A DNA stretch of 64,000 nucleotides from Hyphomicrobiales bacterium (GCA_900470805.1 UCCA01000003.1:124001-188000); one strand, 5' to 3'; shown: positions 39,596 to 50,462, numbered from the stretch's first letter. Made by a program: numbers and translations. Notes: generated from the sequence alone by a model not told the origin.

Positions 39596-39889
39596 ATGAT
39601 CATAGCAACACAGATACGCGGCGCTCGCGCCATGACGGGCATGAGCAAAGAACAACTGGCAGCCGCTTCCGGGCTGCCCGTTGACATTATCGAGACGTTG
39701 GAGCGCGACGGGGCGCAGGGCGAGCCCAGTGCGCTTATCGCCGTGAAAGTGGCGCTCGAAAACGCCGGAGTTCTGTTCATTGCCAGCGGCAATCACGATG
39801 AGGGCGGCCCCGGGGTCAGGCTGAAGGCGCGTGCCGGCAGCGACGAGGGAATACGGCCGGAAAACCTCAATTCTGCAAACGACGACTGA
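39596..39889 (+). CDS. Small XRE-type helix-turn-helix regulator
   Basis: Product of 97 residues. RGARAMTGMSKEQLAAASGLPVDIIETLE (8-36) is a Cro/XRE-like helix-turn-helix followed by ALENAGVLFI, a pattern common in small rhizobial regulators. It directly follows the polysaccharide locus. Its targets are unknown. Confidence 0.8.
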   Translation: MIIATQIRGARAMTGMSKEQLAAASGLPVDIIETLERDGAQGEPSALIAVKVALENAGVLFIASGNHDEGGPGVRLKARAGSDEGIRPENLNSANDD

Positions 39890-39957
39890 CCGACGGAACA
39901 AAAGCCGGAGCTCCGCGTTTATCGCCCGCAATATCAAACTGTTGAGGGGAGATTTTC

Positions 39958-40107
39958 TTGAGAAGCACAAACGGCCTCTATTTCGTCATCGGAGCCCTGA
40001 TCGTCGTGGTCGGCGGCCTTGGAGCCTATATCTACCACGAGCAGACGAAGCCGAAGGGCGTCGAGATGAGCATCGGACAGAATGGTGTTTCGATCGAGCA
40101 GAAGTAA
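39958..40107 (+). CDS. Conserved-looking 49-residue membrane protein, TTG start
   Basis: TTG at 39958 follows GAGGGGAG by six bases. The product MRSTNGLYFVIGALIVVVGG has one membrane helix (about 7-26) and a polar tail with YHEQTKPKGVEMSIG. The strong ribosome site and codon pattern support it as a real gene too short for ordinary gene callers. Function unknown. Confidence 0.6.
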   Translation: MRSTNGLYFVIGALIVVVGGLGAYIYHEQTKPKGVEMSIGQNGVSIEQK

Positions 40108-40196
40108 TACAGCGATAGACTGAGATGATGGCGAGAAGGTCCGACTTGACCTTTTCGTCAATCTCCAAGAGTCCATCTCAGCCTTCGACAATTATT

Positions 40197-40412
40197 TCAG
40201 TTTTTGAGGGTGTCCAGCGCATGCTGCGCTTGAAGGGAATTCTCGGCGATCATCCGTGAGCCTACGTCCATGACGTAGGTTTCCACAAGGTCCGTCAGCA
40301 TCAGCGCAAGATCATGCTCCGCCCATCCGGACCGGAGAGCATTCGCAACAAACACGTCAAATGAATCGGAAATAGATTTCCTTAAAATTTCGGCATTCTC
40401 GATCTCGATCAT
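40197..40412 (-). CDS. Small hypothetical protein, 71 residues
   Basis: Starts MIEIENAEILRKSISDSFD at 40412, with GGGG in the bases before it; a longer frame upstream reads as non-coding. The product is mostly amphipathic helix (WAEHDLALMLTDLVETYVMDVGSRMIAENS), no membrane segment. No family recognised. It is convergent with the 49-residue gene. Confidence 0.6.
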   Translation of the reverse strand: MIEIENAEILRKSISDSFDVFVANALRSGWAEHDLALMLTDLVETYVMDVGSRMIAENSLQAQHALDTLKN

Positions 40413-40665
40413 GCAAAACCCCGGCCATAACCGGTATATTAATTGCATATGTTTAAGCAACATTCGAGATGTCGGAAAACTTTCCAACGTATTTATTTTG
40501 ATACGCCACCGCATGGAGCAATAATACTGGCGTGACGCGATCTATATTAACGTAAATCTCGATTCCCGGGCATCGACAAGACAGCCGAAATCAACTGCAA
40601 AATGTCTATATTTAGAGTTGATTGGCTGCTTTCGGCTCCTGGGGGCTGCCGAAAATTCCGTAAAA

Positions 40666-40742
<77 letters not shown>

Positions 40743-40924
40743 ACCTGCCTTTACGGCCTGATCCTGTTAGTCTTTTGGGATTTTCGGCGCAAGCGAAAAA
40801 TCGAGTTCGTCACCGAATTCACCGGATCTTTTCGCAGCACGAGACCAGCACTCGGCTGCGCAAAGACCTTGCCCTCAGGAAGCCATCTGATTATTGGGAG
40901 GCTTCATGTTCAGGGAGCATCACC

Positions 40925-41116
40925 ATGGAAATCGAAATCCCCTGCCCGAAGTGCAGGAACACCCGAATGAAATTCGAACGGCCGCAGCCGCTGGATACCG
41001 ACATGCTCGTCTGTTTCACCTGCGGGCACGAGCTTGGAACGTTGGGCTCGGTAAAGGCAAAGATGCTGGCCGCCTATGAGCGCATGCAGAAACAGGGCCT
41101 TCCGCGCAAGCAGTAG
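40925..41116 (+). CDS. Small zinc-ribbon-like protein
   Basis: Product of 63 residues starting MEIEIPCPKCRNTRMKFERP. Two CxxC pairs (CPKC near 7-10 and CFTC near 30-33) suggest a zinc ribbon. AGGGAG about 8 bases before ATG 40925 fixes the start; the longer frame upstream overlaps tRNA-Pro. Function unknown, possibly nucleic-acid binding. Confidence 0.7.
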   Translation: MEIEIPCPKCRNTRMKFERPQPLDTDMLVCFTCGHELGTLGSVKAKMLAAYERMQKQGLPRKQ

Positions 41117-41119
41117 GAT

Positions 41120-41773
41120 TTAGCGAGCAAGGCCGATACGGCCGTCTTGCGCCGTTGTGAGACGGCTACCGCGATAATCCGATATCGCGGTATGCGGCGT
41201 TTCGAACGGCGTTGCGTGTGTCTCGGTGATGACCACGACATCGGCGCCGGCGGCCTCGCCGGCTAGGATGCCGGCAACGGCATCCTCGAACACCAGGCAC
41301 TTCGCAGGATCGACGCCAAGACGCTTGGCGCCCAGCAGATAGCATTCCGGGCTCGGCTTGCCCGACGACACCTCTTCCCCGCTGACGATCACGGCAGGCA
41401 TCGGGATGCCGGCCGCCGCCATGCGGCGCCTTGCCAGCGCGATGGGGGCGGATGTGACGATTGCCCAACGCTCCGGCGGCAGACTGTTCAGGAAGGCCAC
41501 GGCGCCCGGAATCTCGACGATGCCGGCCACATCCTCCATTTCCTCTTCCAGCAGCAAGGCTGCCTCGTGTTCGGCATCGACGCCGGGCAGGGCCAGCGTT
41601 CGAATGACGTCGCTCGCTCGGATGCCGTGGATGGTCTTGAGGAAGACCTCCGGCTCGAGCCCATGCTTCACTGCCCAGCCGGTCCAGACGCGCTCGACGA
41701 CGGCAATAGAGTTTACAAGCGTTCCGTCCATATCGAACAGGAAGGCGTCGTAGGATTTTCCGGAAATGGACAC
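41120..41773 (-). CDS. HAD-superfamily sugar-phosphate phosphatase
   Basis: Product of 217 residues with all HAD motifs: FLFDMDGTLV (nucleophile Asp), VTSAP (motif II), SSGKPSPECY (motif III lysine) and FEDAVAGI (motif IV acid). The all-helical cap inserted after motif I resembles the 2-deoxyglucose-6-phosphatase/YfbT group. It starts at GTG 41773 with AAGGAG six bases upstream; the in-frame region further upstream is not coding-like. Substrate is inferred from family only. Confidence 0.83.
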   Translation of the reverse strand: MSISGKSYDAFLFDMDGTLVNSIAVVERVWTGWAVKHGLEPEVFLKTIHGIRASDVIRTLALPGVDAEHEAALLLEEEMEDVAGIVEIPGAVAFLNSLPPERWAIVTSAPIALARRRMAAAGIPMPAVIVSGEEVSSGKPSPECYLLGAKRLGVDPAKCLVFEDAVAGILAGEAAGADVVVITETHATPFETPHTAISDYRGSRLTTAQDGRIGLAR

Positions 41774-41885
41774 GGGTGGCTCCTTGTGAGCAAAGCGCTT
41801 TGGTTTGAATGATGTCGTCTGAGGCGCTCCAGTGTGATTGTGTCGGAGCGGAATCTTACCGGGTGCGATGTTGTGTCGAGGATGG

Positions 41886-42419
41886 TCAGCGGACCTGATC
41901 GAGCAAGCGCTTGCATTCGAGAAGATCGTACAGCGCCTCCTGGAGAAGCGCCCGATCTTCCTTGCCGACACTCGACTTGCCGATCGTCACCTCGCCCGCT
42001 TCCTCCTCACCGTTGCCGAAATTGAAGAAGCGGCGGGTGATCGGCGCCTTCGCGCGACCCACAAGCTGGTCTTCATCGGCCATGCCGACACGCGGCTCTC
42101 CCGCGTCAGCGTCCTGCTGGCCGGTCAGCGACTGGACACTGGCGGCGTCACCATGACCGATGGCGATGACGAACTTGTTGCCGTTGGTCTTCAGCAGCTT
42201 CTGCACGCCCTTGATCGTATAGCCGTGATCATAGAGCAGGTGACGGATGCCCTTGAGAAGATCGACGTCCTCGGGCCTGTAGTACCGGCGTCCGCCGCCG
42301 CGCTTCATCGGCTTGATCTGCGGAAAACGAGTTTCCCAGAAGCGCAGCACGTGCTGCGGCAGATCCAGGTCGTCCGCCACCTCGCTGATGGTGCGGAAAG
42401 CATCCGGGCTTTTGTCCAA
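41886..42419 (-). CDS. MerR-family transcriptional regulator
   Basis: Product of 177 residues. The N-terminal winged helix ([25 protein letters not shown], about 8-32, and [18 protein letters not shown]) is MerR-type; the rest lacks the metal-binding cysteines of the classical members. It follows ihfA on the same strand, the position this regulator has in other rhizobia. Target unknown. Confidence 0.85.
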   Translation of the reverse strand: MDKSPDAFRTISEVADDLDLPQHVLRFWETRFPQIKPMKRGGGRRYYRPEDVDLLKGIRHLLYDHGYTIKGVQKLLKTNGNKFVIAIGHGDAASVQSLTGQQDADAGEPRVGMADEDQLVGRAKAPITRRFFNFGNGEEEAGEVTIGKSSVGKEDRALLQEALYDLLECKRLLDQVR

Positions 42420-42635
42420 CTTCTCACTCCCTACGCGATCGAAAGCGCGTTGCGCCTGCCGCTCGACGACAGGACAAGGCCTTGAACGCCTATGCGCCCA
42501 AGCTGCGACTCATCACATTTCAACGGTTTGCTTGCGTTAATTCAAGTCACGTCTTGAATTAGCACAGAAAACGTTGAGGAAAGTTGACGAGAGAGGATTG
42601 ATTGGCGCGTGCGAACGCATCCTTGCCGACGGCAA

Positions 42636-42974
42636 TCAGGAGGCCGGGTTTGCCGGCTTCAGCTTGACCTTGCGCAGGGTGTGGGCCTTGAGAATCCTGG
42701 TCTTGAGGACATTCGACGCCTTGAACGTCATGACGCGACGCGGCGAGATCGGAACTTCTTCGCCGGTCTTTGGATTACGGCCGATGCGCTCGTTCTTGTC
42801 GCGCACCTGGAAGGTGGCAAAAGAGGACAGCTTGACGGTCTCACCGCGAACGATCGCGTTGCAGATTTCGTCGATGACAGTCTCCACGAGTTCGGCAGAT
42901 TCCGTTCGGGAAAGACCGACCTTGCGAAAAACGGATTCCGCCAAGTCTGCGCGCGTGACTGTTTTGCCGGTCAT
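42636..42974 (-). CDS. ihfA: Integration host factor subunit alpha
   Basis: Product of 112 residues, a small HU/IHF-fold DNA-bending protein. [43 protein letters not shown] (intercalating-proline arm RNPKTG) and the C-terminal [10 protein letters not shown] pattern identify IHF-alpha rather than HU. It works as a heterodimer with IhfB. A good promoter lies directly upstream, so it can be transcribed apart from plsX-fabH. Confidence 0.93.
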   Translation of the reverse strand: MTGKTVTRADLAESVFRKVGLSRTESAELVETVIDEICNAIVRGETVKLSSFATFQVRDKNERIGRNPKTGEEVPISPRRVMTFKASNVLKTRILKAHTLRKVKLKPANPAS

Positions 42975-43015
42975 GTTTTCCCTGCCCGTCGGTTTTGTTT
43001 TATGAGGACGAGCGA

Positions 43016-43044
43016 AGAGTATTTGTCTTGCGGCTTACGGTCAA
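43016..43044 (-). promoter_or_regulatory. Candidate ihfA promoter
   Basis: On the minus strand TTGACC (43044-43039) and TACTCT (43021-43016) are 17 bases apart, about 40 bases before the ihfA start and after the fabH stop. Good spacing and a good -35 make this credible. Confidence 0.6.
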
Positions 43045-43081
43045 GCCCTTGTTCGTTGTCAGCTTTTTGGGTTTTCAGCGA

Positions 43082-44053
43082 TTACCAGCGTAGAAGCACG
43101 GCACCCCAAGTGAAGCCGCCACCCATGGCCTCGAGCATGACGAGATCGCCCTTCTTGATCCGGCCATCTCCAGCAGCGGTTGCAAGCGCAAGAGGGATCG
43201 ACGCGGCAGACGTGTTGCCATGCAGATCGACGGTGATGACGACCTTCGCAGGGTCGATGTTCAGCTTCTTCGCCGAGCCGTCGATGATGCGGCGATTTGC
43301 CTGATGCGGCACCAGCCAGTCGAGATCGTCCGAGGTTGTGCCGGTGCTGTCGAAAGCGGCCTGGATTACGTCAGTGATCATGCCGACAGCATATTTGAAG
43401 ACCTCGCGGCCTTCCATGCGCAGCTTACCGACCGTTCCCGTCGTCGAAGGCCCACCATCGACGAAGAGCTTGTCCTTGTGCGAGCCATCCGAGCGCAGGT
43501 GAGCGGTCAATACGCCGCGATCCGAGGTAGTGCCCTCGCCTTCAGCCGCTTCCAGCACAATGGCGCCGGCGCCGTCGCCGAAGAGAACGCAGGTCGTGCG
43601 GTCGTTCCAGTCGAGAATGCGCGAGAAGGTCTCGGCGCCGATGACCAGAACACGTTTGGCCAGGCCGCCCTTGATGTAAGCGTCTGCGGTGGTGACGGCA
43701 TAGACGAAGCCGGTGCAGACGGCCTGGATGTCGAAGGCAAAGCCATGGCTCATGCCCAGGCGATTCTGGATGCTGACGGCGGTCGCCGGGAAGGTATTGT
43801 CGGGCGTCGAGGTCGCGCAGACGATCATGTCGATATCGTCAGGCGTCAGCCCGGCATTGTCGAGAGCCGCGCGTGCCGCGGCGGCACCAAGAGAGGACGT
43901 CGTTTCGTCTTCGCCGGCCAGATAACGCTGGCGGATACCGGTGCGCTGGACAATCCATTCATCGGATGTGTCGACGACATGTTCCATGTCGGCATTCGTC
44001 ATAACGCGCTTCGGAAGTGCGGATCCGAACCCGCGAACCACTGAACGGATCAT
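43082..44053 (-). CDS. fabH: 3-oxoacyl-[ACP] synthase III
   Basis: FabH starts fatty acid synthesis by condensing acetyl-CoA with malonyl-ACP. The 323-residue product has the catalytic triad C113 (AVCTGF), H250 (PHQANRR) and N280 (HGNTSAAS). Start [15 protein letters not shown] at 44053; the 20-codon upstream extension overlaps the plsX end. Twenty bases after plsX, the two are clearly one operon. Confidence 0.96.
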   Translation of the reverse strand: MIRSVVRGFGSALPKRVMTNADMEHVVDTSDEWIVQRTGIRQRYLAGEDETTSSLGAAAARAALDNAGLTPDDIDMIVCATSTPDNTFPATAVSIQNRLGMSHGFAFDIQAVCTGFVYAVTTADAYIKGGLAKRVLVIGAETFSRILDWNDRTTCVLFGDGAGAIVLEAAEGEGTTSDRGVLTAHLRSDGSHKDKLFVDGGPSTTGTVGKLRMEGREVFKYAVGMITDVIQAAFDSTGTTSDDLDWLVPHQANRRIIDGSAKKLNIDPAKVVITVDLHGNTSAASIPLALATAAGDGRIKKGDLVMLEAMGGGFTWGAVLLRW

Positions 44054-44072
44054 ATTCTTCAAATCCTGTCGT

Positions 44073-45119
44073 TCACGCCGCTTCCGGCCCGATCGGGGGC
44101 AGCCGCTTGGCATGATACTTTTGCAAATCGTTTTCTATTTTCTGATTGAGGCCATTCTTGGCCATGTCGTAGCCGACCTCGATGGCGGAGGCGATGCCTT
44201 CGGCACTGGCGCCACCATGGCTCTTGATGACCACGCCGTTGAGGCCGAGAAACACGCCACCATTGACCTTGCTCGGGTCCATCTTCTCGCGCAGCATGTC
44301 GAATGCGCTCTTGGCGAAGATGTAGCCAATCTTGGCGAGCAGCGTGCGCGACATCGCGGCCTTCAGGTATTCGCCGATCTGGCGGGCGGTACCCTCGGCG
44401 GCCTTCAGCGCGATGTTGCCGGCAAAGCCTTCGGTGACCACCACATCGACGGTTCCCTTGCCGATATCGTTGCCTTCGACGAAGCCGAAATAGTCAAGTG
44501 AATCGATATTGGCCTCGCGCAACAGACGTCCGGCTTCCTTCACTTCCTCCTGGCCCTTGATTTCTTCCACGCCAACGTTGAGCAGGCCGACCGTCGGTCG
44601 CTCGACCTCGAACAGGGCGCGCGCCATGGCGCCTCCCATCAGGGCGAAATCCATCAGTTGCTGGCTGTCAGCCCCGATCGTCGCGCCGACGTCGAGCACA
44701 ATACTTTCTCCGCGCATGGTCGGCCAGATCGCCGCGATTGCCGGGCGTTCAATGTTTGCCATTGTCCGGAGACAGAACTTCGCCATTGCCATCAGCGCGC
44801 CGGTGTTGCCGGCGGAAACGGCCACATCGGCTTCCTTCGCCTTGACGGCTTCGAGCGAACGCCACATCGACGAGACATAGCGGCCGCGGCGCAACGCCTG
44901 GCTCGGCTTCTCGTCCATGCGAACGGCGAGTTCGCAATCGTGGAAAACAGACTTTTCCTTGAGCTTTGGAAACTGATCGAGAATCGGCTCGCACTGTTCC
45001 TTCAAACCGTACATCACGAACGAAATGTCCGGATGCCGTTCCAGCGCCTTGGCGGCACCGGGGATGACTACCTGGGGACCAAAGTCGCCACCCATGAGGT
45101 CGAGAGAAATTCTGATCAC
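44073..45119 (-). CDS. plsX: Phosphate acyltransferase PlsX
   Basis: PlsX converts acyl-ACP to acyl-phosphate for phospholipid synthesis. The 348-residue product starts [15 protein letters not shown] (DxMGGD motif), with [20 protein letters not shown] and [11 protein letters not shown]. Length is typical. It follows the DUF177 gene and precedes fabH, the widely conserved lipid-initiation order. Confidence 0.96.
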   Translation of the reverse strand: MIRISLDLMGGDFGPQVVIPGAAKALERHPDISFVMYGLKEQCEPILDQFPKLKEKSVFHDCELAVRMDEKPSQALRRGRYVSSMWRSLEAVKAKEADVAVSAGNTGALMAMAKFCLRTMANIERPAIAAIWPTMRGESIVLDVGATIGADSQQLMDFALMGGAMARALFEVERPTVGLLNVGVEEIKGQEEVKEAGRLLREANIDSLDYFGFVEGNDIGKGTVDVVVTEGFAGNIALKAAEGTARQIGEYLKAAMSRTLLAKIGYIFAKSAFDMLREKMDPSKVNGGVFLGLNGVVIKSHGGASAEGIASAIEVGYDMAKNGLNQKIENDLQKYHAKRLPPIGPEAA

Positions 45120-45222
45120 GCGTCCCTGATCCTTTTTTTTCGTCCGTAGAGGGCGAAATTTCGGCCAAAATACCGGTTTTGTTGTCGCTTACAACTGAAT
45201 TTTGTCAGATAGCGAACGGCTT

Positions 45223-45777
45223 TCAGTCCTTTTTCCAGTCCTTTAGCACGGCAAAGGCGGATGGCTTCCTGTCGTTTTCTCCGGTGTCTTCGATGTGACC
45301 GTCAAAGGCAACGCCTTGCTTTCTCGGGTACGGATCGATCGCCATGGCCGCGAATTCCGTGACCACTTCGCCGGCATCGATGGTGTCGCCGACGAAGCTT
45401 TCCGGCACATCGGGACCATCGGGATCAAGCACCATTTCACCAGTATCGTTGGCCGGACGACGAGCCAGCTTGGAATTTTCAGGTACGAAGATCTGCTCGA
45501 AGGTTTCGTCGATCTTCGACGGCACCGGATCGAGCGTGACGACGCAGGCCTGAACGATACTGGCCTGCACCCTGCCCCTCACGCGGATGCCGTCCTTTTT
45601 CCATCGAGCAATCTGCAGGTCTGCGCGGAAATCATCGACGGAGATGACATCCCAGGTTTCGGCCAGAGCCTGCAATTCTTTCTTGTCTGCCTCAAGGTGC
45701 ACATCGACCGGGTTCGCCGAGACGTGACCGACCTTGACCAGATAGGAGAATGGCGTGTCTTCAGTGGAATTCTTCAT
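45223..45777 (-). CDS. DUF177 (YceD) family protein
   Basis: Product of 184 residues starting MKNSTEDTPFSYLVKVG. GRVQASIVQACVVTLDPVPSKIDETF is the family core with the conserved C-V-x-L pattern. GAGGAG precedes the ATG. DUF177 proteins are commonly linked to rpmF-plsX and have been connected to 23S rRNA or ribosome maturation; here rpmF is not adjacent. Next gene downstream is plsX. Confidence 0.85.
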   Translation of the reverse strand: MKNSTEDTPFSYLVKVGHVSANPVDVHLEADKKELQALAETWDVISVDDFRADLQIARWKKDGIRVRGRVQASIVQACVVTLDPVPSKIDETFEQIFVPENSKLARRPANDTGEMVLDPDGPDVPESFVGDTIDAGEVVTEFAAMAIDPYPRKQGVAFDGHIEDTGENDRKPSAFAVLKDWKKD

Positions 45778-45787
45778 CTTGATCTCC

Positions 45788-46321
45788 TCACGCGACGGCG
45801 GGCAATGTTGCCGAACCGGTCGCGATCGTATCTTCGGACTGCGCCGATAAATGTGCCTCTGCGGCAAACATCCAGTTCGCCAAGCCTAGCATATCGATCG
45901 GATCTGTCGCCTTCGGGTGAATGTTGCGGCGAAGTGCCTCGGCCAAGGCGACGACGTCGTCCGTATCCATGGCCTTGGAATAGGCCTCCAACCGGCCGTA
46001 AAACATACCTGCCAGTTTCTTCATGCGCTTCGGAACGGAGTTGTCGCCGATTCCCAGTTCGCGGATCGAATAGTCGATATCCTCGAAGAATGCATCAACG
46101 ATTTCCTGCGCAATTTCCTGGCCGCTGGTGGCGGAAGCGCGGGTTCGGCGGAAAAACAGGATCATTACCGCCGACAGCATTTCGAACCGGCCCATGACCG
46201 TATCCGGCACGCCGAGATGCTCGTAAAAGCCGGGCATGCGCGCAGCCGACGTCAACGCCTGATACTGCCGATCGACGATCGCCTGGTTGTTGTTTTTCTT
46301 GCCGAAGAGCCCGAAGATCAT
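45788..46321 (-). CDS. Ubiquinol-cytochrome c chaperone family protein (CBP3-like)
   Basis: Product of 177 residues starting MIFGLFGKKNNNQAIVDR. FYEHLGVPDTVMGRFEMLSA and the helical MKKLAGMFYGRLEAY region match the alphaproteobacterial homologue of mitochondrial CBP3, an assembly factor of the bc1 complex. Ten bases before the DUF177 gene. The longer upstream frame reads as non-coding. Divergent from bamE. Confidence 0.85.
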   Translation of the reverse strand: MIFGLFGKKNNNQAIVDRQYQALTSAARMPGFYEHLGVPDTVMGRFEMLSAVMILFFRRTRASATSGQEIAQEIVDAFFEDIDYSIRELGIGDNSVPKRMKKLAGMFYGRLEAYSKAMDTDDVVALAEALRRNIHPKATDPIDMLGLANWMFAAEAHLSAQSEDTIATGSATLPAVA

Positions 46322-46569
46322 TGTTTTTTCCGGAAAGGCCTTGTTCTGGGCGACTACCTGCGTCCGGCCTTGTTGCATGAATTCGAAAGCTGGTTTACCG
46401 AAGCATGCGTGAATTGCAATGGCGAAGGTGGCCGGTTTCGGGACAGCGCATTTTTGACTGCGGCCACTGTGCACTTGGCTGCCGTCCGACCCCGGAAAGG
46501 CCACAATGGTTTTGCATCAGCGTTCTGTTGCATTGGCCGATGGCTGGTATCGATACGTTAAGGGAGTAG

Positions 46570-47100
46570 ATGTCGTTGATGAAACGGTATTTCAAGGCTG
46601 ACAAGAAATTCCTGAGCAATGCCGCCATTGCCATACTAATTGCTTCCACTGGATTGACCGGTTGCCAGACAGGAACGGTTCTCAACGGCGGGTACGTCGC
46701 CGACGAGCAGTCTCTGAACCTGGTTCCAGAGGGCTCGAGCCGAGAGCAGGTTCTGCTTTCGCTGGGTACCCCCTCGACAACCGCCACGTTCGACGGTGAA
46801 GTGTTCTACTACATCTCGCAGCGCCGCGAGCGCTCGATGGCGTTCCAGAAGCTGAAGGTCGTGGACCAGAGCGTTCTTGCGATCTATTTCGACAAGGACG
46901 GCGTTGTGGCCCGCCGCGCGAACTACACCCTCAAGGACGGCAAGCCGTTCGACACGATCACCCGCGTCACGCCGACTGGCGGCAAGGACCTTACCTTCCT
47001 TCAGCAGCTGCTTTCGGGCGGCAGCGCGGCCAACATGGCCAAGGGCCTCTTCGGTGCCGGCGATCGTCCTTCGCCGCAAAACCCGGCCAGCCTGCGCTAA
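46570..47100 (+). CDS. bamE: Outer-membrane assembly lipoprotein BamE/OmlA
   Basis: Product of 176 residues: a lipoprotein signal with lipobox LTGC (C32) then the SmpA/OmlA domain (LNLVPEGSSREQVLLSLGTPS, about 49-69) and a C-terminal extension. BamE is part of the BAM complex inserting outer-membrane proteins. GGGAG precedes the ATG; divergent from the CBP3-like gene with a 248-base intergenic region. Confidence 0.88.
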   Translation: MSLMKRYFKADKKFLSNAAIAILIASTGLTGCQTGTVLNGGYVADEQSLNLVPEGSSREQVLLSLGTPSTTATFDGEVFYYISQRRERSMAFQKLKVVDQSVLAIYFDKDGVVARRANYTLKDGKPFDTITRVTPTGGKDLTFLQQLLSGGSAANMAKGLFGAGDRPSPQNPASLR

Positions 47101-47120
47101 CAGCCACTGCATTGACAAGA

Positions 47121-47151
47121 AAACCCGCCGGATCGCTCCGGCGGGTTTTTT
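47121..47151. terminator. Shared terminator of bamE and hppA
   Basis: AAACCCGCCGGA and TCCGGCGGGTTT form a 12-base stem with a 4-base loop, followed by T-run on the plus strand and A-run on its other side. It lies between converging bamE and hppA and can serve both. Confidence 0.92.
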
Positions 47152-47168
47152 GTGAGCTCGTTGCCGAG

Positions 47169-49307
47169 TTAACCGGCGAGGACGGCGAGAAGCAGGAGCG
47201 CGACGATGTTGGTGATCTTGATCGCCGGATTGACCGCAGGGCCGGCGGTGTCCTTGTAGGGATCGCCGACCGTGTCGCCGGTGACCGAGGCCTTGTGCGC
47301 CTCCGACCCCTTCATGTGGCGTGTGCCATCCTTATCGACGAAGCCGTCCTCGAACGACTTCTTGGCGTTATCCCAGGCGCCGCCGCCTGACGTCATCGAG
47401 ATCGCCACGAACAGGCCGTTGATGATGACGCCGAGGAGCGAGGCACCAAGAGCGGCAAATGCAGACGCCTTGGAGCCGGAGATCAGCAGCACCCCGAAAT
47501 AGACGACAATCGGCGCCAGAACCGGGAGCAGCGACGGAACGATCATTTCGCGGATCGCGGCCTTGGTCAGGATATCCACCGCCTTGCCGTAATCCGGCTT
47601 TTCGGTGCCCTGCATGATGCCGGGCTTTGCCTTGAACTGGCTACGCACTTCCTCGACGATCGAACCCGCCGCGCGGCCGACGGCCGTCATTGCGATACCA
47701 CCGAAGAGATAAGGGATCAGGCCGCCGAAGAGCAGACCGGCGACGACGTATGGGTTCGAGAGGTCGAAGGAGATGGTGCCGATGTCGGCGAAATAAGGAT
47801 ACTGGTCGCCGTGGGACGCGAAGTATTGCAGATCGTTGGCATAGGCGGCAAACAGCACAAGGGCACCGAGACCGGCGGAGCCGATCGCATAGCCCTTGGT
47901 GACGGCCTTGGTGGTGTTGCCGACGGCATCGAGCGCGTCGGTGGACTTGCGCACCTCAGGCGGCAGATGCGCCATTTCCGCGATCCCGCCGGCGTTGTCG
48001 GTGACAGGACCGAAAGCATCGAGCGCCACGATCATGCCGGCGAGGCCGAGCATGGCGGTGACCGCGATGCCGGTGCCGAAAAGGCCGCCGAACTGATAGG
48101 TGGCAAGGATACCGCCGACGATGACGATCGCCGGAAGTGCTGTCGATTCCAGCGAGACGGCAAGCCCTTGGATGACGTTGGTGCCGTGACCGGTGACGGA
48201 GGCCTGAGCGATCGAATTGACCGGGCGCTTGTTGGTACCGGTATAGTATTCGGTGATGACAACGATCAGGGCGGTGACGACCAGACCGACGATGCCGCAG
48301 ACGAACAGGTTCATGCCGGTGATCTCGCGTCCGGCGACGGTGCCGATCGATCCCCAGCCGATGGTCAGCGAAGTGGCAGCACCGAGACCGACGATCGACA
48401 GCAGGCCGGTAACGATCAGGCCCTTGTACAGCGCGCCCATGATCGAGCCGTTGCTGCCAAGCTTGACGAAGAACGTGCCGATGATCGAGGTGAGAATGCA
48501 GGTTCCGCAGATCGCCAGCGGATAGATCATCGCCGATTCCAGCACCGGCGTACCGGCAAAGAAGATGGCCGCCAGAACCATGGTGGCAACGACCGAGACC
48601 GCATAGGTTTCGAACAGGTCGGCCGCCATACCGGCACAGTCGCCGACATTATCGCCGACATTGTCGGCGATGGTCGCGGGGTTGCGGGGATCATCCTCCG
48701 GTATGCCGGCCTCGACCTTGCCGACGAGATCGCCACCGACGTCAGCGCCCTTGGTGAAGATGCCGCCGCCGAGGCGCGCGAAGATCGAGATCAGCGAGGC
48801 ACCGAAACCGAGCGACACCAGCGAGTCGATCACCTCGCGCGAGCCGGCAGCATGGCCGAGACCCGCGGTCAGGATGAGGTAATAAATAGAGACGCCGAGC
48901 AGCGCGAGACCGGCGACCAGCATGCCGGTGATAGCGCCCGACTTGAAGGCGATATCAAGGCCTGCCGAGAGGCTATGCGATGCCGCCTGTGCCGTGCGGA
49001 CGTTGGCACGAACGGAAACGTGCATGCCGATGAAGCCGGCGGCACCCGATAAAACCGCGCCCACGAGAAAGCCGATCGCAGCCGTGGCGGAGAGCAGCAG
49101 CCAGGCGGCGATGAAGACGACGACGCCGACAATCGCGATCGCCGTATACTGACGCGTCAGATAGGCCTGCGCGCCCTCGCGGATATAGCCCGCGATCTCC
49201 TGCATGCGGGCATTGCCCTGATCGGCGGCCATCACCGACCGGGTTGCCCAGATGGCATAGACCACCGAAAGCAGGCCGCATGCTATTACGCATAAAAGAA
49301 TCGTCAT
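47169..49307 (-). CDS. hppA: Membrane-bound proton-translocating pyrophosphatase
   Basis: Product of 712 residues with about 16 membrane helices; hydrolyses PPi and pumps H+. Motifs: [20 protein letters not shown] (substrate site), [23 protein letters not shown] and the acidic [26 protein letters not shown] has lysine and threonine at the positions typical of K+-independent enzymes. Start [14 protein letters not shown] at 49307; the 25-codon glycine-rich upstream part is rejected. Downstream of nusB. Confidence 0.95.
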   Translation of the reverse strand: MTILLCVIACGLLSVVYAIWATRSVMAADQGNARMQEIAGYIREGAQAYLTRQYTAIAIVGVVVFIAAWLLLSATAAIGFLVGAVLSGAAGFIGMHVSVRANVRTAQAASHSLSAGLDIAFKSGAITGMLVAGLALLGVSIYYLILTAGLGHAAGSREVIDSLVSLGFGASLISIFARLGGGIFTKGADVGGDLVGKVEAGIPEDDPRNPATIADNVGDNVGDCAGMAADLFETYAVSVVATMVLAAIFFAGTPVLESAMIYPLAICGTCILTSIIGTFFVKLGSNGSIMGALYKGLIVTGLLSIVGLGAATSLTIGWGSIGTVAGREITGMNLFVCGIVGLVVTALIVVITEYYTGTNKRPVNSIAQASVTGHGTNVIQGLAVSLESTALPAIVIVGGILATYQFGGLFGTGIAVTAMLGLAGMIVALDAFGPVTDNAGGIAEMAHLPPEVRKSTDALDAVGNTTKAVTKGYAIGSAGLGALVLFAAYANDLQYFASHGDQYPYFADIGTISFDLSNPYVVAGLLFGGLIPYLFGGIAMTAVGRAAGSIVEEVRSQFKAKPGIMQGTEKPDYGKAVDILTKAAIREMIVPSLLPVLAPIVVYFGVLLISGSKASAFAALGASLLGVIINGLFVAISMTSGGGAWDNAKKSFEDGFVDKDGTRHMKGSEAHKASVTGDTVGDPYKDTAGPAVNPAIKITNIVALLLLAVLAG

Positions 49308-49520
49308 TTCGCTCTTTCCTCCAAAAGAGCCGGAGTTCACTCCCCCTCCGGCTGCGAACACGCCGTCCCCATTTCCTCCCACAGAAATGCTGCAACGCCG
49401 AGTGGAGATTGCGGGGAGGAAAACGGGACGTCAAGCCCGCAAGGACGGAAAACCCTTACGAAGCAACGGGAAGAGGAATTAGCCGATCAGAGGAAAGCGC
49501 GGATTTGTGCGCGCGACGCG

Positions 49521-50003
49521 TTACTTTTTCGCGTCGCCGCGAATCTGCTTGGCGATACGATCAAGAACCGCGTTCACGAGCTTGGGCTCGTCGTCGCTGA
49601 AGAAGGCCTGAGCGATCTCGACATATTCGGTGACGATGACGGCGACCGGCACGTCCTTGCGCTCTAGAATCTCGAAAACGCCGGCACGCAGGATGGCGCG
49701 GACGGTGCTGTCGAGACGCGACAGCGCCCAATCGTCCTGCAGCGCGGAGGCAACGAGTGGATCCAGACGCTTCTGTTCGCGCACGACGCCAGAGACGATC
49801 GAACGGAACCACGACGGATCGGCCTTCAGGTAGGTTTCGCCGTCCAGTTCCTGGCCGAGACGATGCGCCTCATATTCGGCAACGATCTCCAGAACGCCGG
49901 TACCGCCGATATCCATCTGGTAGAGCGCCTGAACGGCGGCAAGACGCGCCGCGCCCCGCTGGTTCGCTGTCTTGACCGGACGCTCCGAATTGTCGTTGCT
50001 CAT
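49521..50003 (-). CDS. nusB: Transcription antitermination protein NusB
   Basis: Product of 160 residues, all-helical NusB family. [14 protein letters not shown] at about 20-33 and the C-terminal [31 protein letters not shown] match the RNA- and S10-binding fold. With S10 it supports rRNA operon antitermination. It starts 3 bases after the ribH stop, the classic riboflavin/nusB coupling. Confidence 0.94.
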   Translation of the reverse strand: MSNDNSERPVKTANQRGAARLAAVQALYQMDIGGTGVLEIVAEYEAHRLGQELDGETYLKADPSWFRSIVSGVVREQKRLDPLVASALQDDWALSRLDSTVRAILRAGVFEILERKDVPVAVIVTEYVEIAQAFFSDDEPKLVNAVLDRIAKQIRGDAKK

Positions 50004-50006
50004 GCC

Positions 50007-50462
50007 TTATGCACCCAGTTTTTTCTTCAGCTCGATCATGGTGAGAGCTGCACGAGCGGCGAAGCCGCCCTTGTCCTTGTCTGAGCGGCGCACGCGCGAC
50101 CATGCCTGCTCGTCGTTCTCCACCGTCAGGATACCGTTGCCGATGGCAATGGATTCGCTGACGGACAGGTCCATCAATGCACGCGAGGATTCATTCGAGA
50201 CGATATCGAAATGGTAGGTCTCGCCACGAATGACCATGCCGAGCGCGACGTAGCCATCGTAGTTCGTTCCGTCATTATCCGCTCCATCGAGCGCCATGGC
50301 AATCGCTGCCGGAATTTCGAGCGCGCCGGGAACGGTGACGACCTCGTAGGTGGCGCCGGCTTCCGTCAGTGCGAAGGTTGCGCCCTCAAGAAGGGCATCG
50401 GCCATGTCGTCGTAGAAGCGTGCTTCAACGATCAGAATATGAGGAGCGGTTTCTCGCGCCAT
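50007..50462 (-). CDS. ribH: 6,7-dimethyl-8-ribityllumazine synthase
   Basis: RibH makes the lumazine precursor of riboflavin. The 151-residue product has [45 protein letters not shown] (catalytic histidine) and the glycine of GILTVEND. No FMN-riboswitch core was found in its upstream gap. It is separated from ribE by the cupin and GNAT genes on the other strand. Confidence 0.95.
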   Translation of the reverse strand: MARETAPHILIVEARFYDDMADALLEGATFALTEAGATYEVVTVPGALEIPAAIAMALDGADNDGTNYDGYVALGMVIRGETYHFDIVSNESSRALMDLSVSESIAIGNGILTVENDEQAWSRVRRSDKDKGGFAARAALTMIELKKKLGA

